From the NCBI RefSeq assembly GCF_001424195.1, contig NZ_LMOO01000010.1:1-64000 (forward strand): a stretch of 64,000 nt of DNA, given 5' to 3'. Source of the DNA: Cellulomonas sp. Leaf334. GTDB taxonomy: Bacteria > Actinomycetota > Actinomycetes > Actinomycetales > Cellulomonadaceae. The notes beneath the pieces are model-generated. The model saw nothing but the letters and a program-made list of their open reading frames with translations. It searched no databases and was not told where the DNA came from. Shown in pieces: positions 26,508 through 37,158 of the stretch (position 1 is the first letter of the stretch; each line of letters opens with the position of its first letter). The translations under genes were made by a program, and so were the position numbers.

Positions 26508-27749
26508 ATGGCAGCGCCGCGCGTCCTCGCTATCGTCCTCGCAGGTGGGGAGGGCAAACGTCTGATGCCCCTCACCGCCGACCGTGCCAAGCCGGCGGTG
26601 CCCTTCGGTGGGCTGTACCGGCTGATCGACTTCGCCCTGTCGAACGTCATCAACTCGCGGTACCTGCACGTCATCGTGCTGACCCAGTACAAGTCGCACA
26701 GCCTCGACCGGCACGTGTCCAAGACGTGGCGCATGTCGCCGCTGCTGGGCAACTACGTCGCGGCCGTCCCGGCGCAGCAGCGCGTCGGCAAGCACTGGTA
26801 CCTGGGCAGCGCCGACGCGATCTACCAGTGCCTGAACATCATCGAGGACGAGCGCCCCGACATCGTCGTCGTGGTCGGCGCCGACCACGTGTACCGCATG
26901 GACTTCTCGCAGATGGTCGAGGCGCACATCGCCTCCGGTGCCGAGTTCACCGTCGCCGCGATCCGGCAGCCGATCGAGGAGGCCGACCAGTTCGGCGTCA
27001 TCGAGGTCGACCCGACGGACCCGACCCGCATCAAGGCGTTCCTCGAGAAGCCGACGGACCCGGTGGGCCTGGCCGACTCCCCCGGCGAGATCCTCGCGTC
27101 GATGGGCAACTACGTGGCGAACGCGGACGCTCTCGTCGCCGCCGTGACCGCCGATGCCGAGAACGTGGGCTCGCGCCATGACATGGGCGGCGACATCGCC
27201 CCGTACTTCGTCGAGCGGGGCACCGCGGGCGTCTACGACTTCCTGCGCAACGACGTGCCCGGCTCCACCCCCCGCGACCGCGACTACTGGCGCGACGTCG
27301 GGACGATCGACGCGTTCTACGAGGCGAACATCGACCTCATCTCCATCGAGCCGGTGTTCAACCTGTACAACGACGAGTGGCCGCTCTACAGCGGGTACAC
27401 CAGCCTCGCTCCCGCCAAGTTCATCCACGCGGGCGCAGGCAGGCTCGGCCACGCGGTGGACTCGGTCGTCTCGCCGGGCGTGCTCGTCTCGGGTGCCACG
27501 GTGTCCGGGTCGGTCCTCTCGCCGGGCGTCCGGCTGCACTCGTGGGCGCAGGTCACGGACTCGGTGCTCTTCGACGACGTGCACATCGGCCGCTACGCGC
27601 AGGTCCACCGCGCGATCATCGACAAGAACGTCAGCGTCCCGGAACGCGTCCGCATCGGGCTCGACCACGACCATGACCGCGCCCGTGGGTTCACCGTCAC
27701 GGAGTCCGGCATCACCGTCGTCCCGAAGGGGACCGTCATCGCGGAGTGA
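26508..27749 (+). CDS. glgC: Glucose-1-phosphate adenylyltransferase
   Basis: A 413-residue ADP-glucose pyrophosphorylase, which makes ADP-glucose from ATP and glucose-1-phosphate. The nucleotidyltransferase signature [24 protein letters not shown] is near 12-35, followed by the GADHVYRMD active-site strand, and the C-terminal left-handed beta-helix (about 300-413) is complete. Length is normal. Divergent from the glycogen synthase gene with 102 bp between starts. Confidence 0.97.
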   Translation: MAAPRVLAIVLAGGEGKRLMPLTADRAKPAVPFGGLYRLIDFALSNVINSRYLHVIVLTQYKSHSLDRHVSKTWRMSPLLGNYVAAVPAQQRVGKHWYLGSADAIYQCLNIIEDERPDIVVVVGADHVYRMDFSQMVEAHIASGAEFTVAAIRQPIEEADQFGVIEVDPTDPTRIKAFLEKPTDPVGLADSPGEILASMGNYVANADALVAAVTADAENVGSRHDMGGDIAPYFVERGTAGVYDFLRNDVPGSTPRDRDYWRDVGTIDAFYEANIDLISIEPVFNLYNDEWPLYSGYTSLAPAKFIHAGAGRLGHAVDSVVSPGVLVSGATVSGSVLSPGVRLHSWAQVTDSVLFDDVHIGRYAQVHRAIIDKNVSVPERVRIGLDHDHDRARGFTVTESGITVVPKGTVIAE

Positions 27750-27780
27750 GCGGGCGTGACGCGCGCCCTGCGTGCGGCAC

Positions 27781-27786
27781 TACCCT
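27781..27786 (+). promoter_or_regulatory. Candidate -10 hexamer of serB
   Basis: TACCCT, eight bases before the GTG at 27795; supports that start over an upstream in-frame GTG. Confidence 0.5.
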
Positions 27787-27794
27787 CCCGTCTC

Positions 27795-28439
27795 GTGACC
27801 ACCTACGAGCCCCACCTCGTCGTCATGGACGTCGACTCGACGTTCATCACCGGGGAGGTCGTCGAGCTGCTCGCGGCGCACGCCGGTTCCGAGGTGCTCG
27901 TCACCGAGATCACCGAGCGGGCGATGCGCGGCGAGATCGACTTCGCAGCCTCCCTGCACGAGCGCGTCGCGACGCTCGCCGGCCTGCCCGAGTCCGTGCT
28001 GGCCGACGTGCTCGCCGCCGTGGAGCCCACGCCGGGCGCCCGGGAGCTGGTCGACGAGCTGGACGCCCGGGGGTGGCCAGTCGGGCTCGTGTCGGGCGGC
28101 TTCATCGAGATCGTGCGGCCCCTGGCCGCGTCGTTCGGCATCACCCTGACCCGCGCGAACGCGCTCGAGGTCGTCGACGGGCGGCTCACGGGCAAGGTCA
28201 GCGGCCCGGTGATCGACCGGGCGGCCAAGGCCGTGGTGCTCCGCGAGTACGCCGCGGCGGTCGGGATCCCGATGGAGCGGACGATCGCCATCGGGGACGG
28301 TGCCAACGACATCGACATGGTCGTGGCGGCCGGGTTCGGCATCGCCTTCAACGCCAAGCCGCTGCTGTGCGAGGCCGCCGACGCCGTCGTGCGCGAGCGG
28401 CTGGACGCCGTCCTCGACCTGCCGGCCTTCCGGCCGTGA
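27795..28439 (+). CDS. serB: Phosphoserine phosphatase
   Basis: A 214-residue HAD phosphatase that removes phosphate from phosphoserine, the last step of serine synthesis. MDVDSTFI contains the nucleophile D12 and D14, LVSGGF is motif II, and IGDGANDIDMV is motif IV. There is no N-terminal ACT domain. The GTG at 27795 is preferred because of the hexamer eight bases upstream. The stop overlaps the next GTG (GTGA), linking it to a DUF4037 gene. Confidence 0.92.
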   Translation: MTTYEPHLVVMDVDSTFITGEVVELLAAHAGSEVLVTEITERAMRGEIDFAASLHERVATLAGLPESVLADVLAAVEPTPGARELVDELDARGWPVGLVSGGFIEIVRPLAASFGITLTRANALEVVDGRLTGKVSGPVIDRAAKAVVLREYAAAVGIPMERTIAIGDGANDIDMVVAAGFGIAFNAKPLLCEAADAVVRERLDAVLDLPAFRP

Positions 28440-29512
28440 CCGCGTTCGTGCCCGGCCTCGAGCTGGCACGGATGCTCTCCGACGAGGTCCGCCCGGTCCT
28501 GGCCGAGCGCGGGCTCGCGCACACCACCGCCCTCGTCGGCCCCGGCTCGGACGTGCTGGGTCTCGACGACGCGACGTCGACCGACCACGACTGGGGACCG
28601 CGCCTGCAGGTGCTGCTGTCCCCCACCGACCACGCCGCGCACGCCCCCGCCCTGCACGAGGAGCTGCGCCACCGGGTGCCGTCGCAGATCGGCGGCTGGA
28701 CCACCCGGGTCGCCCCGGCGGCGTCGGACGGCACGCGCGGGCTCGGCGACGCAGCCGCGACCGGTCCGGTCGACCACCGGGTCGAGATCCTCACCCTCGA
28801 CGCGCTGGTGCGTCGGCTGCTCGGCCCGGTGGACCCGAGGACGGCCGCCGACTGGCTCGTCGTCCCGCAGCAACGTCTTCTCTCGCTCACCGCGGGCGCC
28901 GTCTTCCACGACGACCTCGGCCTCGACGCGGTGCGCGACCGGCTGCGCTACTACCCGCACGACGTCTGGCTGTACCAGCAGGCGGCAGCCTGGTCGGCGA
29001 TCGGCCAGGACGAGCACCTGGCCCCGCGGGCGGGGATGGCGGGCGACGACCTCGGGTCCCGCCTCGTGACCGCACGGGTGTGCCGCACCGCGGCGCAGCT
29101 CGCGTTCCTGCAGGAGCGCCGGTACGCGCCCTACGACAAGTGGCTCGGGACGGCCCTCGCGCGGATCGCGTCGACCGCACCGTTGCGGGCCGCCCTGGCG
29201 ACCACCCTCGCGGCACCGACGTGGTCGGACCGCCAGCACGCGCTCGGCGAGGCCCTCGTGGAGCTCGTCCGTCGGCACAACGCGCTCGGCCTCACGGCGC
29301 CGGTGCCCGAGACGACGACCGCGTTCCACGGCCGCCCGTTCGAGGTGATCGACGGTGCGGCGATCGCCGGTCGCCTCGTGGAGACCGTCACCGACCCCGA
29401 GGTCCGCGGCCTGGTGGCGCGACCCCTCGTCGGCGGGATCGACCTGCTCAGCGCCAGCACCGACCTCGCGGTCGACACCACCCGGACCGAGGCCCTGCGC
29501 CGCCTCTACTGA
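28436..29512 (+). CDS. DUF4037 domain protein, nucleotidyltransferase-like
   Basis: A 358-residue protein. Near the N-terminus LVGPGSDVLGLDDATSTDHDWGPRL (about 34-58) resembles the GS-x-DxD active site of polymerase-beta-type nucleotidyltransferases, and the C-terminal part is helical with the conserved YAPYDKWLGTAL segment, as in DUF4037 proteins. Function unknown; a tRNA or small-molecule nucleotidyltransferase is conceivable. It is translationally coupled to serB and overlaps the convergent sixA gene by seven bases. Confidence 0.8.
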   Translation: MTAFVPGLELARMLSDEVRPVLAERGLAHTTALVGPGSDVLGLDDATSTDHDWGPRLQVLLSPTDHAAHAPALHEELRHRVPSQIGGWTTRVAPAASDGTRGLGDAAATGPVDHRVEILTLDALVRRLLGPVDPRTAADWLVVPQQRLLSLTAGAVFHDDLGLDAVRDRLRYYPHDVWLYQQAAAWSAIGQDEHLAPRAGMAGDDLGSRLVTARVCRTAAQLAFLQERRYAPYDKWLGTALARIASTAPLRAALATTLAAPTWSDRQHALGEALVELVRRHNALGLTAPVPETTTAFHGRPFEVIDGAAIAGRLVETVTDPEVRGLVARPLVGGIDLLSASTDLAVDTTRTEALRRLY

Positions 29513-30021
29513 GGGACGGCGAGCCTCCGCAGAGAAGCCGTCCCGGCTGCGAGCGTGTCCCACGCGTCGACCTCCAGCAGCGACCAGCTGGCGGTCGGCA
29601 CACCGACCCGGACGCGTTCGAGCGTCGCGGGGTCCGAGTCCGCTCCGGCCATCAGGACGGCGGCCTGCGACATCGTCGGCTCGTGCCCGACGACGAGCAC
29701 CGTCCGCACGTCGGCCGCGACCGTCCGCACGAGCTCGACGAGGGCGCTCGACCCGGCGTAGTACAGGTCGTCGAGATACCGGACGTCGGGTTCGGCGCCG
29801 AGCGTCGAGCGGACGAGGTCCCACGTCTGCCGGGTCCGCACGCTGCTCGAGCAGAGCACGAGGTCGGGGACGACGTCGTCGGCCGCGAGGGCGGTGCCGA
29901 CCCGGGTGGACTGCTTGCGACCGACGAGAGAGAGGGGGCGCTGGATGTCGGGGACGTCCGGGTGCTCGGCCTTGGCATGGCGCAGGAGCACGAGTCGCCG
30001 AGGGCCGGTCACGGACGTCAC
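29506..30021 (-). CDS. SixA-like histidine phosphatase
   Basis: A 171-residue histidine phosphatase superfamily member. LRHAKAEH contains the catalytic H15, an Arg follows in the SSVRTRQTW region, and the second histidine is in VVGHEPTM. The short size without inserts fits SixA, which dephosphorylates phosphohistidine proteins. The C-terminus overlaps the 3' end of the convergent DUF4037 gene. Confidence 0.88.
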   Translation of the reverse strand: MTSVTGPRRLVLLRHAKAEHPDVPDIQRPLSLVGRKQSTRVGTALAADDVVPDLVLCSSSVRTRQTWDLVRSTLGAEPDVRYLDDLYYAGSSALVELVRTVAADVRTVLVVGHEPTMSQAAVLMAGADSDPATLERVRVGVPTASWSLLEVDAWDTLAAGTASLRRLAVPQ

Positions 30022-30067
30022 CGGCTCAGCGTCCCACTACCCCGAACGCTTCGCCCAGGCGCGCGCC

Positions 30068-30838
30068 TCACAGCCCCATCGCGTGGTAGCCGCCGTCCAC
30101 GTGCACGATCTCGCCCGTCGTCGCCGGGAACCAGTCCGACAGCAGTGCCGCGACCGCGCGGGCCGTCGGCTCCGGGTCGAACGCGTCCCAGCCGAGCGGG
30201 GCGCGCTCCGGCCAGCCGCCCTCCATCGCCTCGAAGCCGGGGATCGACTTGGCGGCCGTCGTGCGGATCGGGCCGGCGGAGACCAGGTTCACGCGGATGC
30301 CCTGCGGACCGAGGTCCCGGGCCAGGTAGCGCGAGGTCGACTCGAAGGCAGCCTTGGCGACACCCATCCAGTCGTAGACGGGCCACGCGTAGCGGGCGTC
30401 GAACGTGAGGCCGACGATCGACCCGCCCGAGCTCAGCAGCGGCTGCGTGGCGACCGCGAGCGACTTCAGCGAGTAGGCGCTGACCTGCAGCGCGGTCGCG
30501 ACGTCGTCCCACTCCCCGGCCAGGAAGTTCCCGCCCATGACGGACTGCGGTGCGAAGCCGATGGAGTGCACGACCCCGTCGAGCGAGTCGAAGCCCGCCT
30601 CGCGCACCCGGTCGGCGAGCGCCGCGAGGTCGTCACCGTCGGTGACGTCGAGCTGGAGCACCGTCGCCGGCTTCGGGAGGCGTCGCGAGATCGCCTGGGT
30701 CAGCCGGAACTGCCGACCGAACGAGGTGAGGAGCACCTCGGCGCCCTCCTGCTGGGCCAACCGCGCCACGTGGAAGGCGATGGAGCCGTCCGTGAGGACA
30801 CCGGTGACCAGGAGCTTCTTGCCGTCGAGCAGACCCAT
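30068..30838 (-). CDS. fabI: Enoyl-[acyl-carrier-protein] reductase (NADH)
   Basis: A 256-residue divergent SDR that reduces enoyl-ACP in fatty acid elongation. It has the atypical family N-terminus LLVTGVLTDGSIAFHVA, the catalytic Y155 and K162 with the YxxxxxxK spacing that defines FabI/InhA, and AGPIRTTAAKSIPGF. The upstream gene is fabG, the same order as mabA-inhA in mycobacteria; 43 bp separate them, so one operon is likely. Typical target of enoyl reductase inhibitors. Confidence 0.95.
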   Translation of the reverse strand: MGLLDGKKLLVTGVLTDGSIAFHVARLAQQEGAEVLLTSFGRQFRLTQAISRRLPKPATVLQLDVTDGDDLAALADRVREAGFDSLDGVVHSIGFAPQSVMGGNFLAGEWDDVATALQVSAYSLKSLAVATQPLLSSGGSIVGLTFDARYAWPVYDWMGVAKAAFESTSRYLARDLGPQGIRVNLVSAGPIRTTAAKSIPGFEAMEGGWPERAPLGWDAFDPEPTARAVAALLSDWFPATTGEIVHVDGGYHAMGL

Positions 30839-30881
30839 GTGCGTTCCGTTCTCGTTTCGTCGCCGTGCTGGGAGAAGAGTG

Positions 30882-31733
<852 letters not shown>

Positions 31734-31734
31734 C

Positions 31735-31740
31735 TAGAAT
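31735..31740 (+). promoter_or_regulatory. Candidate -10 hexamer TAGAAT
   Basis: TAGAAT, six bases before the second of two adjacent GTG codons (31747), which selects that codon as start. Confidence 0.6.
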
Positions 31741-31746
31741 CACGTG

Positions 31747-32106
31747 GTGAGCAGCATCCGTCGGCGCCCGGACCTCCCCTCGGAGGAGGTCCACAGCATC
31801 ACCAACGCACCCGAGCCGCTCGCCGACGACCTGGCCCGCCGGCAGAAGCGCTACCTCCTGCAGATGGGCGTCCGCATCGTCTGCTTCGCCGGGGCGGTGC
31901 TGTCCTGGGGCCGGATCCCGATGTGGGCGTCGCTCCTGCTGATCATCGCGGCGGTCGTGCTGCCGTACTCCGCCGTGCTGTTCGCCAACGCGGGCCGCGA
32001 GCGCCGCGACTCGGACGGGACGTTCATGACGCCGCGCGAGATCGGTCCGGGCAGCGGCAGCGCTGGGGGAATCGGCTCGTCCGACGGCTCGGACGGCCGC
32101 GAGTGA
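31747..32106 (+). CDS. DUF3099 domain membrane protein
   Basis: A 119-residue small membrane protein with two helices (about 40-55 and 60-78) after a charged N-terminus that contains the ARRQKRYLLQMGVRIVCF stretch typical of DUF3099. The Gly/Ser/Asp-rich C-terminal tail is probably disordered. Function unknown. The stop overlaps the next gene's GTG (GTGA), and that gene in turn overlaps a SURF1 gene, which suggests a link to cytochrome oxidase biogenesis. Confidence 0.8.
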   Translation: MSSIRRRPDLPSEEVHSITNAPEPLADDLARRQKRYLLQMGVRIVCFAGAVLSWGRIPMWASLLLIIAAVVLPYSAVLFANAGRERRDSDGTFMTPREIGPGSGSAGGIGSSDGSDGRE

Positions 32107-32345
32107 GCCTGTTCGGCCCCGTCCCGGACGCCGTCGACGACCTGGTCTGCAGCAGTCGCGGCTGCCGGGCGGAGGCGACCTGGGGGCTGCTCTGGAACAA
32201 CCCGAAGCTGCACACCCCGGACCGCCGCAAGGTGTGGCTGGCGTGCGACGAACACCGTGAGCACCTGAGCCAGTTCCTCGACGTACGCGGGTTCCTGCAG
32301 AGCGTGGTCCCCGCGGCGGATCTCGAGTCCGCTCCCCGGTCATGA
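32103..32345 (+). CDS. Small zinc-site protein, actinobacterial hypothetical
   Basis: An 80-residue protein with C16-x4-C21 and C48-x2-H51, a likely zinc site, plus the WGLLWNNPKLHTPDRRKVWLACDEH core. Proteins like this are sometimes labelled acetone carboxylase in databases, which is not supported by the sequence. It overlaps both neighbours by four bases (GTGA before, ATGA after), so it is made together with the DUF3099 protein and SURF1. Confidence 0.75.
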   Translation: MSLFGPVPDAVDDLVCSSRGCRAEATWGLLWNNPKLHTPDRRKVWLACDEHREHLSQFLDVRGFLQSVVPAADLESAPRS

Positions 32346-33307
32346 GTCCAGCGGCTCGCCGCGCGACGGTCCTGGTCCTCGTCGGGGTCGTGCTCGCAGT
32401 CGTGTGCACGTTCCTCGGCCGCTGGCAGTGGGACCGGCACGTCTGGCGCGACGGAGCGATCGCGGTGGTGGAGACCAACTGGACGGCCGATCCGGTACCG
32501 CTCGACACGGTCCTGCCGTCCACCGACGCCCCGCTCACGGACGCCGACGTGTGGCAGCGCGTGACCGTCGTCGGGCACTACGCGACCGACGGCACCGTCC
32601 TGCTGCGCAACCGGCCGGTCGACGGCACCCCGGCGTACCACGTGCTCGTGCCGTTCGTCGTCGAGGACGCGTCAGCCGGGACGGCCGCCGACCCGACGCA
32701 GGCGGGCACCGTGCTCGTCGTCGACCGGGGCTGGGTCCCGCCCGGGTCGGACGGGAGCGTCGACGTCACACCGCCGGCCGCGCCGGAGGGCACGATCACG
32801 CTCACCGCGCGGCTGCGCCACGACGAGCCGGCCACGGACCGCGACGCGCCCACGGGCCAGGTCCAGGCGATCTCTGCCGGGCAGGTCCTCGCGGCCGGCG
32901 GCGTCGGGGGCGAGACGTACGACGCCTACGTCGCGATGACTGCGGAGGACCCGTCCGTCGACCCGGTCCCCGGCACGCTCGCCGCGCCCAGCACGGACCC
33001 CGGGTCGCACCTGTCGTACGCGTTCCAGTGGTGGACCTTCGCGCTCGGCGGTCTCGTCGCGTTCTGCCTGGGTGCGCGCCGCGAGCTGCAGGACGAGCGC
33101 GCTGCGCTGGACGCGGAGGGACCTGCGCCGACCGTGGCACCCGTGACGTCCGGCGGTGTCGAGCTCTGGCCCACCCGGGACACCCCGCGCCCGCGCCGTG
33201 CGGCGGCTCCCGACGTCCCGCGCCGGCGCGGAGGTCGCGACGAGGACGCCGAGGACGCGCTGATCGACGCGCAGCTGGCCGACTCGACGCCCCGCGACGA
33301 CCGCTAG
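32342..33307 (+). CDS. SURF1 family cytochrome oxidase assembly protein
   Basis: A 321-residue protein with helices near 8-24 and 228-246 bracketing an extracytoplasmic domain, the SURF1 layout. FLGRWQWDRHVWRDGA follows the first helix and LSYAFQWWTFAL marks the second; VVDRGWVPPG is the central motif. SURF1 helps insert heme a into cytochrome c oxidase, consistent with ctaA elsewhere in the window. About 70 charged residues extend the C-terminus. Its TAG stop lies in CTAG shared with the convergent gene's stop. Confidence 0.88.
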   Translation: MSPAARRATVLVLVGVVLAVVCTFLGRWQWDRHVWRDGAIAVVETNWTADPVPLDTVLPSTDAPLTDADVWQRVTVVGHYATDGTVLLRNRPVDGTPAYHVLVPFVVEDASAGTAADPTQAGTVLVVDRGWVPPGSDGSVDVTPPAAPEGTITLTARLRHDEPATDRDAPTGQVQAISAGQVLAAGGVGGETYDAYVAMTAEDPSVDPVPGTLAAPSTDPGSHLSYAFQWWTFALGGLVAFCLGARRELQDERAALDAEGPAPTVAPVTSGGVELWPTRDTPRPRRAAAPDVPRRRGGRDEDAEDALIDAQLADSTPRDDR

Positions 33308-34620
33308 GCCGGCTGCTCGGCGGGCTGACGCTGGCGGAGCCAGGCCTGCACCCGCGCGTGCACCGTCGTGGGGTCGTCGGCGTACTGCCACGGCCACTCC
33401 GACAGGTGCTGCCGTGTCTCGGCGAGGTGGACGGCGGCGCGCTCCGGCTGCTCCGTGAGCCAGTACGTGAACCCGAGCAGGTTGTGCGCCCACGCCTTGT
33501 CCACCGGCGACGGACCGGATTCGCCGTCGAGCCAGCGCTGCTCGGCCGCCGCGATCTCGGACCGGGTGGCCTCGCTGGTCATGTGCTTGTCGGCGAGCAC
33601 GGCGGACCTGCTGGTGAGCGCCACGTACTGCTCCACGTGCGCGGCCACCACGAGGAGCGTCGCCGCGCTCCCGGCGGGAGCCTGCGCGGAGACCTCACGG
33701 GCGAACCCGAACATCTCGTCGGTGCTGCCGAACCACTTCGCGGCCTTGAACTGCAACGCCTGGCACAGCCCTTCGCGGTGGAACGGGGCGAGCCCGCGCA
33801 ACGCGTCGAGCCGGGCCTCGTGCTCCTCGACCCCGAGCTCGAGACCGCGTGCGGTCATCAGCCTGCTCACGAGCGGCGACGGGTCCGACGGAGCAGCCTC
33901 CACCGCGCGCGTGATGTCCTCCTCGGCGTCCTGGAGCGCGTCGAGGAAGCGGTCCGCGTCGCGGGGGGTCCAGTCGCCGCCGCGGATCTCCCACGCGCGG
34001 ACGACCCCCGCCTGCCCGCGCACGACGAGTGCCTGGGGGTCGCCCGGGTGGGCCGTGAGCCAGTTCTCCAGCCAGCGTCCGCGGCGCACAGCGGCGTGCG
34101 CGAGGACCTCGACGCGGGCGAAGCGCGTGTCCGGGTCGACGGTCGCGCCGAGCAGGTGGGCGGCGGGCTGCCAGTCACCCGCGAGCGCCGCGGTGCGCGC
34201 GGACCGGAGGTCGACGTCGTCGAGCGCGTCGTCGGGCTCGACGAAGTCGGCCTCGATCGGGTCGTCCCACGTGGCACGGCCACCCGTGGCCACGTGGACG
34301 GTGTACCGGCCGACGCGGGTCACCGTCGCCCAGACCACGACTGCCGCGCTCGCCCAGCAGCACGTCCACGCGAGCCTCGTCGGAGCGACCGCGTCGACCG
34401 CGACGAACACGGTGGCGGCGACGGCGACGATCCCCGCGAGGTAGGCGACGACGAGGCCCTGGGTCCGGCCGCCGCGCGGCGAGAACCACCAGATGCCGTC
34501 GGCGTGCATGCCCAGGAGGGGGGCGGCGCGGGTGCCCGCGACCCAGAGGACGAGCAGGCCGATGAGCGCGAAGACGGCGGCGCCGATGGCCACCGTCCCG
34601 GCAGGAGAGTCGAAGTTCAC
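33304..34620 (-). CDS. Hypothetical membrane protein with helical repeat domain
   Basis: A 438-residue protein I cannot assign. Three hydrophobic segments lie at about 8-28, 52-74 and 80-100, followed by a soluble, mostly helical domain (about 130-430) with alternating Ala/Leu/Trp positions reminiscent of TPR-like repeats. The GTG start lacks a clear Shine-Dalgarno sequence or -10 hexamer, so the start is uncertain. Located 70 bp after the ABC-F gene, with two small hairpins between. Confidence 0.6.
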   Translation of the reverse strand: MNFDSPAGTVAIGAAVFALIGLLVLWVAGTRAAPLLGMHADGIWWFSPRGGRTQGLVVAYLAGIVAVAATVFVAVDAVAPTRLAWTCCWASAAVVVWATVTRVGRYTVHVATGGRATWDDPIEADFVEPDDALDDVDLRSARTAALAGDWQPAAHLLGATVDPDTRFARVEVLAHAAVRRGRWLENWLTAHPGDPQALVVRGQAGVVRAWEIRGGDWTPRDADRFLDALQDAEEDITRAVEAAPSDPSPLVSRLMTARGLELGVEEHEARLDALRGLAPFHREGLCQALQFKAAKWFGSTDEMFGFAREVSAQAPAGSAATLLVVAAHVEQYVALTSRSAVLADKHMTSEATRSEIAAAEQRWLDGESGPSPVDKAWAHNLLGFTYWLTEQPERAAVHLAETRQHLSEWPWQYADDPTTVHARVQAWLRQRQPAEQPA

Positions 34621-34672
34621 CGGCGGATGGTGGCACGTCCGAGCCGATCCACCAAGAATGGTGGAGCCGTAC

Positions 34673-34688
34673 CTGGACAAACGTCCAG
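34673..34688 (-). terminator. Short hairpin after the ABC-F gene
   Basis: CTGGAC and GTCCAG form a six-bp stem with a four-base loop just after the ABC-F stop (34691). A second hairpin (CCACC/GGTGG) lies at 34650-34665. Weak as terminators because no T run follows. Confidence 0.3.
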
Positions 34689-34690
34689 AA

Positions 34691-36289
<1,599 letters not shown>

Positions 36290-36315
36290 TTGACGGTTTC
36301 CTCCGAGTTCGCCGC

Positions 36316-36346
36316 GCTGGCGTTGGCCAGGGGCACAAACGCCAGC
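36316..36346 (-). repeat. Inverted repeat in the ABC-F leader
   Basis: GCTGGCGTT (36316-36324) and its exact complement AACGCCAGC (36338-36346) are separated by 13 bases and lie in the ABC-F 5' region, ahead of the Shine-Dalgarno sequence. It could be an attenuator stem or an operator for the divergent bioY side. Confidence 0.5.
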
Positions 36347-36446
36347 AAGTCTACTTCCGGCTAGCGTGGCGTCCGGTCGCAAGGGTCCGACGACGCACCC
36401 CTACACGAGCGATCGCCCGCACTCGCCTGACGATCAAGGGGTAGCC

Positions 36447-37148
36447 ATGACCAGTGCACCTGAGAACGAGACCGCCGCAGCACCCGTCGTCGCACTGCCC
36501 GCACCGATCGCCCGCTCGTCGGTCAGCACCGACGTCGCGCTGATCTCGACGTTCTCCGCGTTCATTGCGGTGTGCGCGATCCTGCCCGGCATCCCGACGC
36601 CGTCGGGCGTGCCGATCACCCTGCAGACGTTCGCCGTGATCCTGGCCGGCCTGGTCCTCGGCTGGCGCCGCGGCGGCCTGGCCGCACTGCTCTACGTGGT
36701 CGTCGGCCTGGCCGGGCTCCCGATCTTCTCCGGCGGCGTCGGCGGGGTCGCCGTGCTCGCCGGGCCGTCGGTCGGCTACCTCCTCGCGTTCCCGTTCGCC
36801 GCCGCGCTCGCCGGGGTCCTGGCCGGATGGGCCCTGCGTGCCGCCGAGCGCCTGCGGTCGTCGTCGCTCGCCGACAGGCTCGCTGCCCGGTTCGGCGACG
36901 GGGTCGGTCGCGCCCCGTCGGCCTGGCGGTACCCGCTGCTCGTCGTGGCCGGACTGGGTGCCAGCTTCCTGACGATCCACCCGGCCGGCATCGTCGGGCT
37001 CATGGTGCGGCTCGGCATCACCCTGCCCGAGGCCTTCGCCATCGACGTCGTGTACTGGACGGGCGACGTCCTGAAGAACCTCGCCGCCGCCGCGGTCGCC
37101 GTCGCGATCTTCAAGGCCTTCCCCGACATGCTGCGCTCGCGCCGCTGA
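36447..37148 (+). CDS. bioY: Biotin transporter substrate-binding subunit BioY
   Basis: A 233-residue S component of an energy-coupling factor transporter, with six helices. Landmarks are LPGIPTPSGVPITLQTFAVILAGLVLGWRRG and the VGLAGLPIFSGGVGG segment, typical of BioY. Two genes for the ATPase and the T component follow directly, so this is a complete dedicated biotin uptake system. AAGGGG precedes the ATG. An insertion of about 35 charged residues lies in the fourth loop. Confidence 0.93.
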   Translation: MTSAPENETAAAPVVALPAPIARSSVSTDVALISTFSAFIAVCAILPGIPTPSGVPITLQTFAVILAGLVLGWRRGGLAALLYVVVGLAGLPIFSGGVGGVAVLAGPSVGYLLAFPFAAALAGVLAGWALRAAERLRSSSLADRLAARFGDGVGRAPSAWRYPLLVVAGLGASFLTIHPAGIVGLMVRLGITLPEAFAIDVVYWTGDVLKNLAAAAVAVAIFKAFPDMLRSRR

Positions 37149-37158
37149 GCCCCACCCG

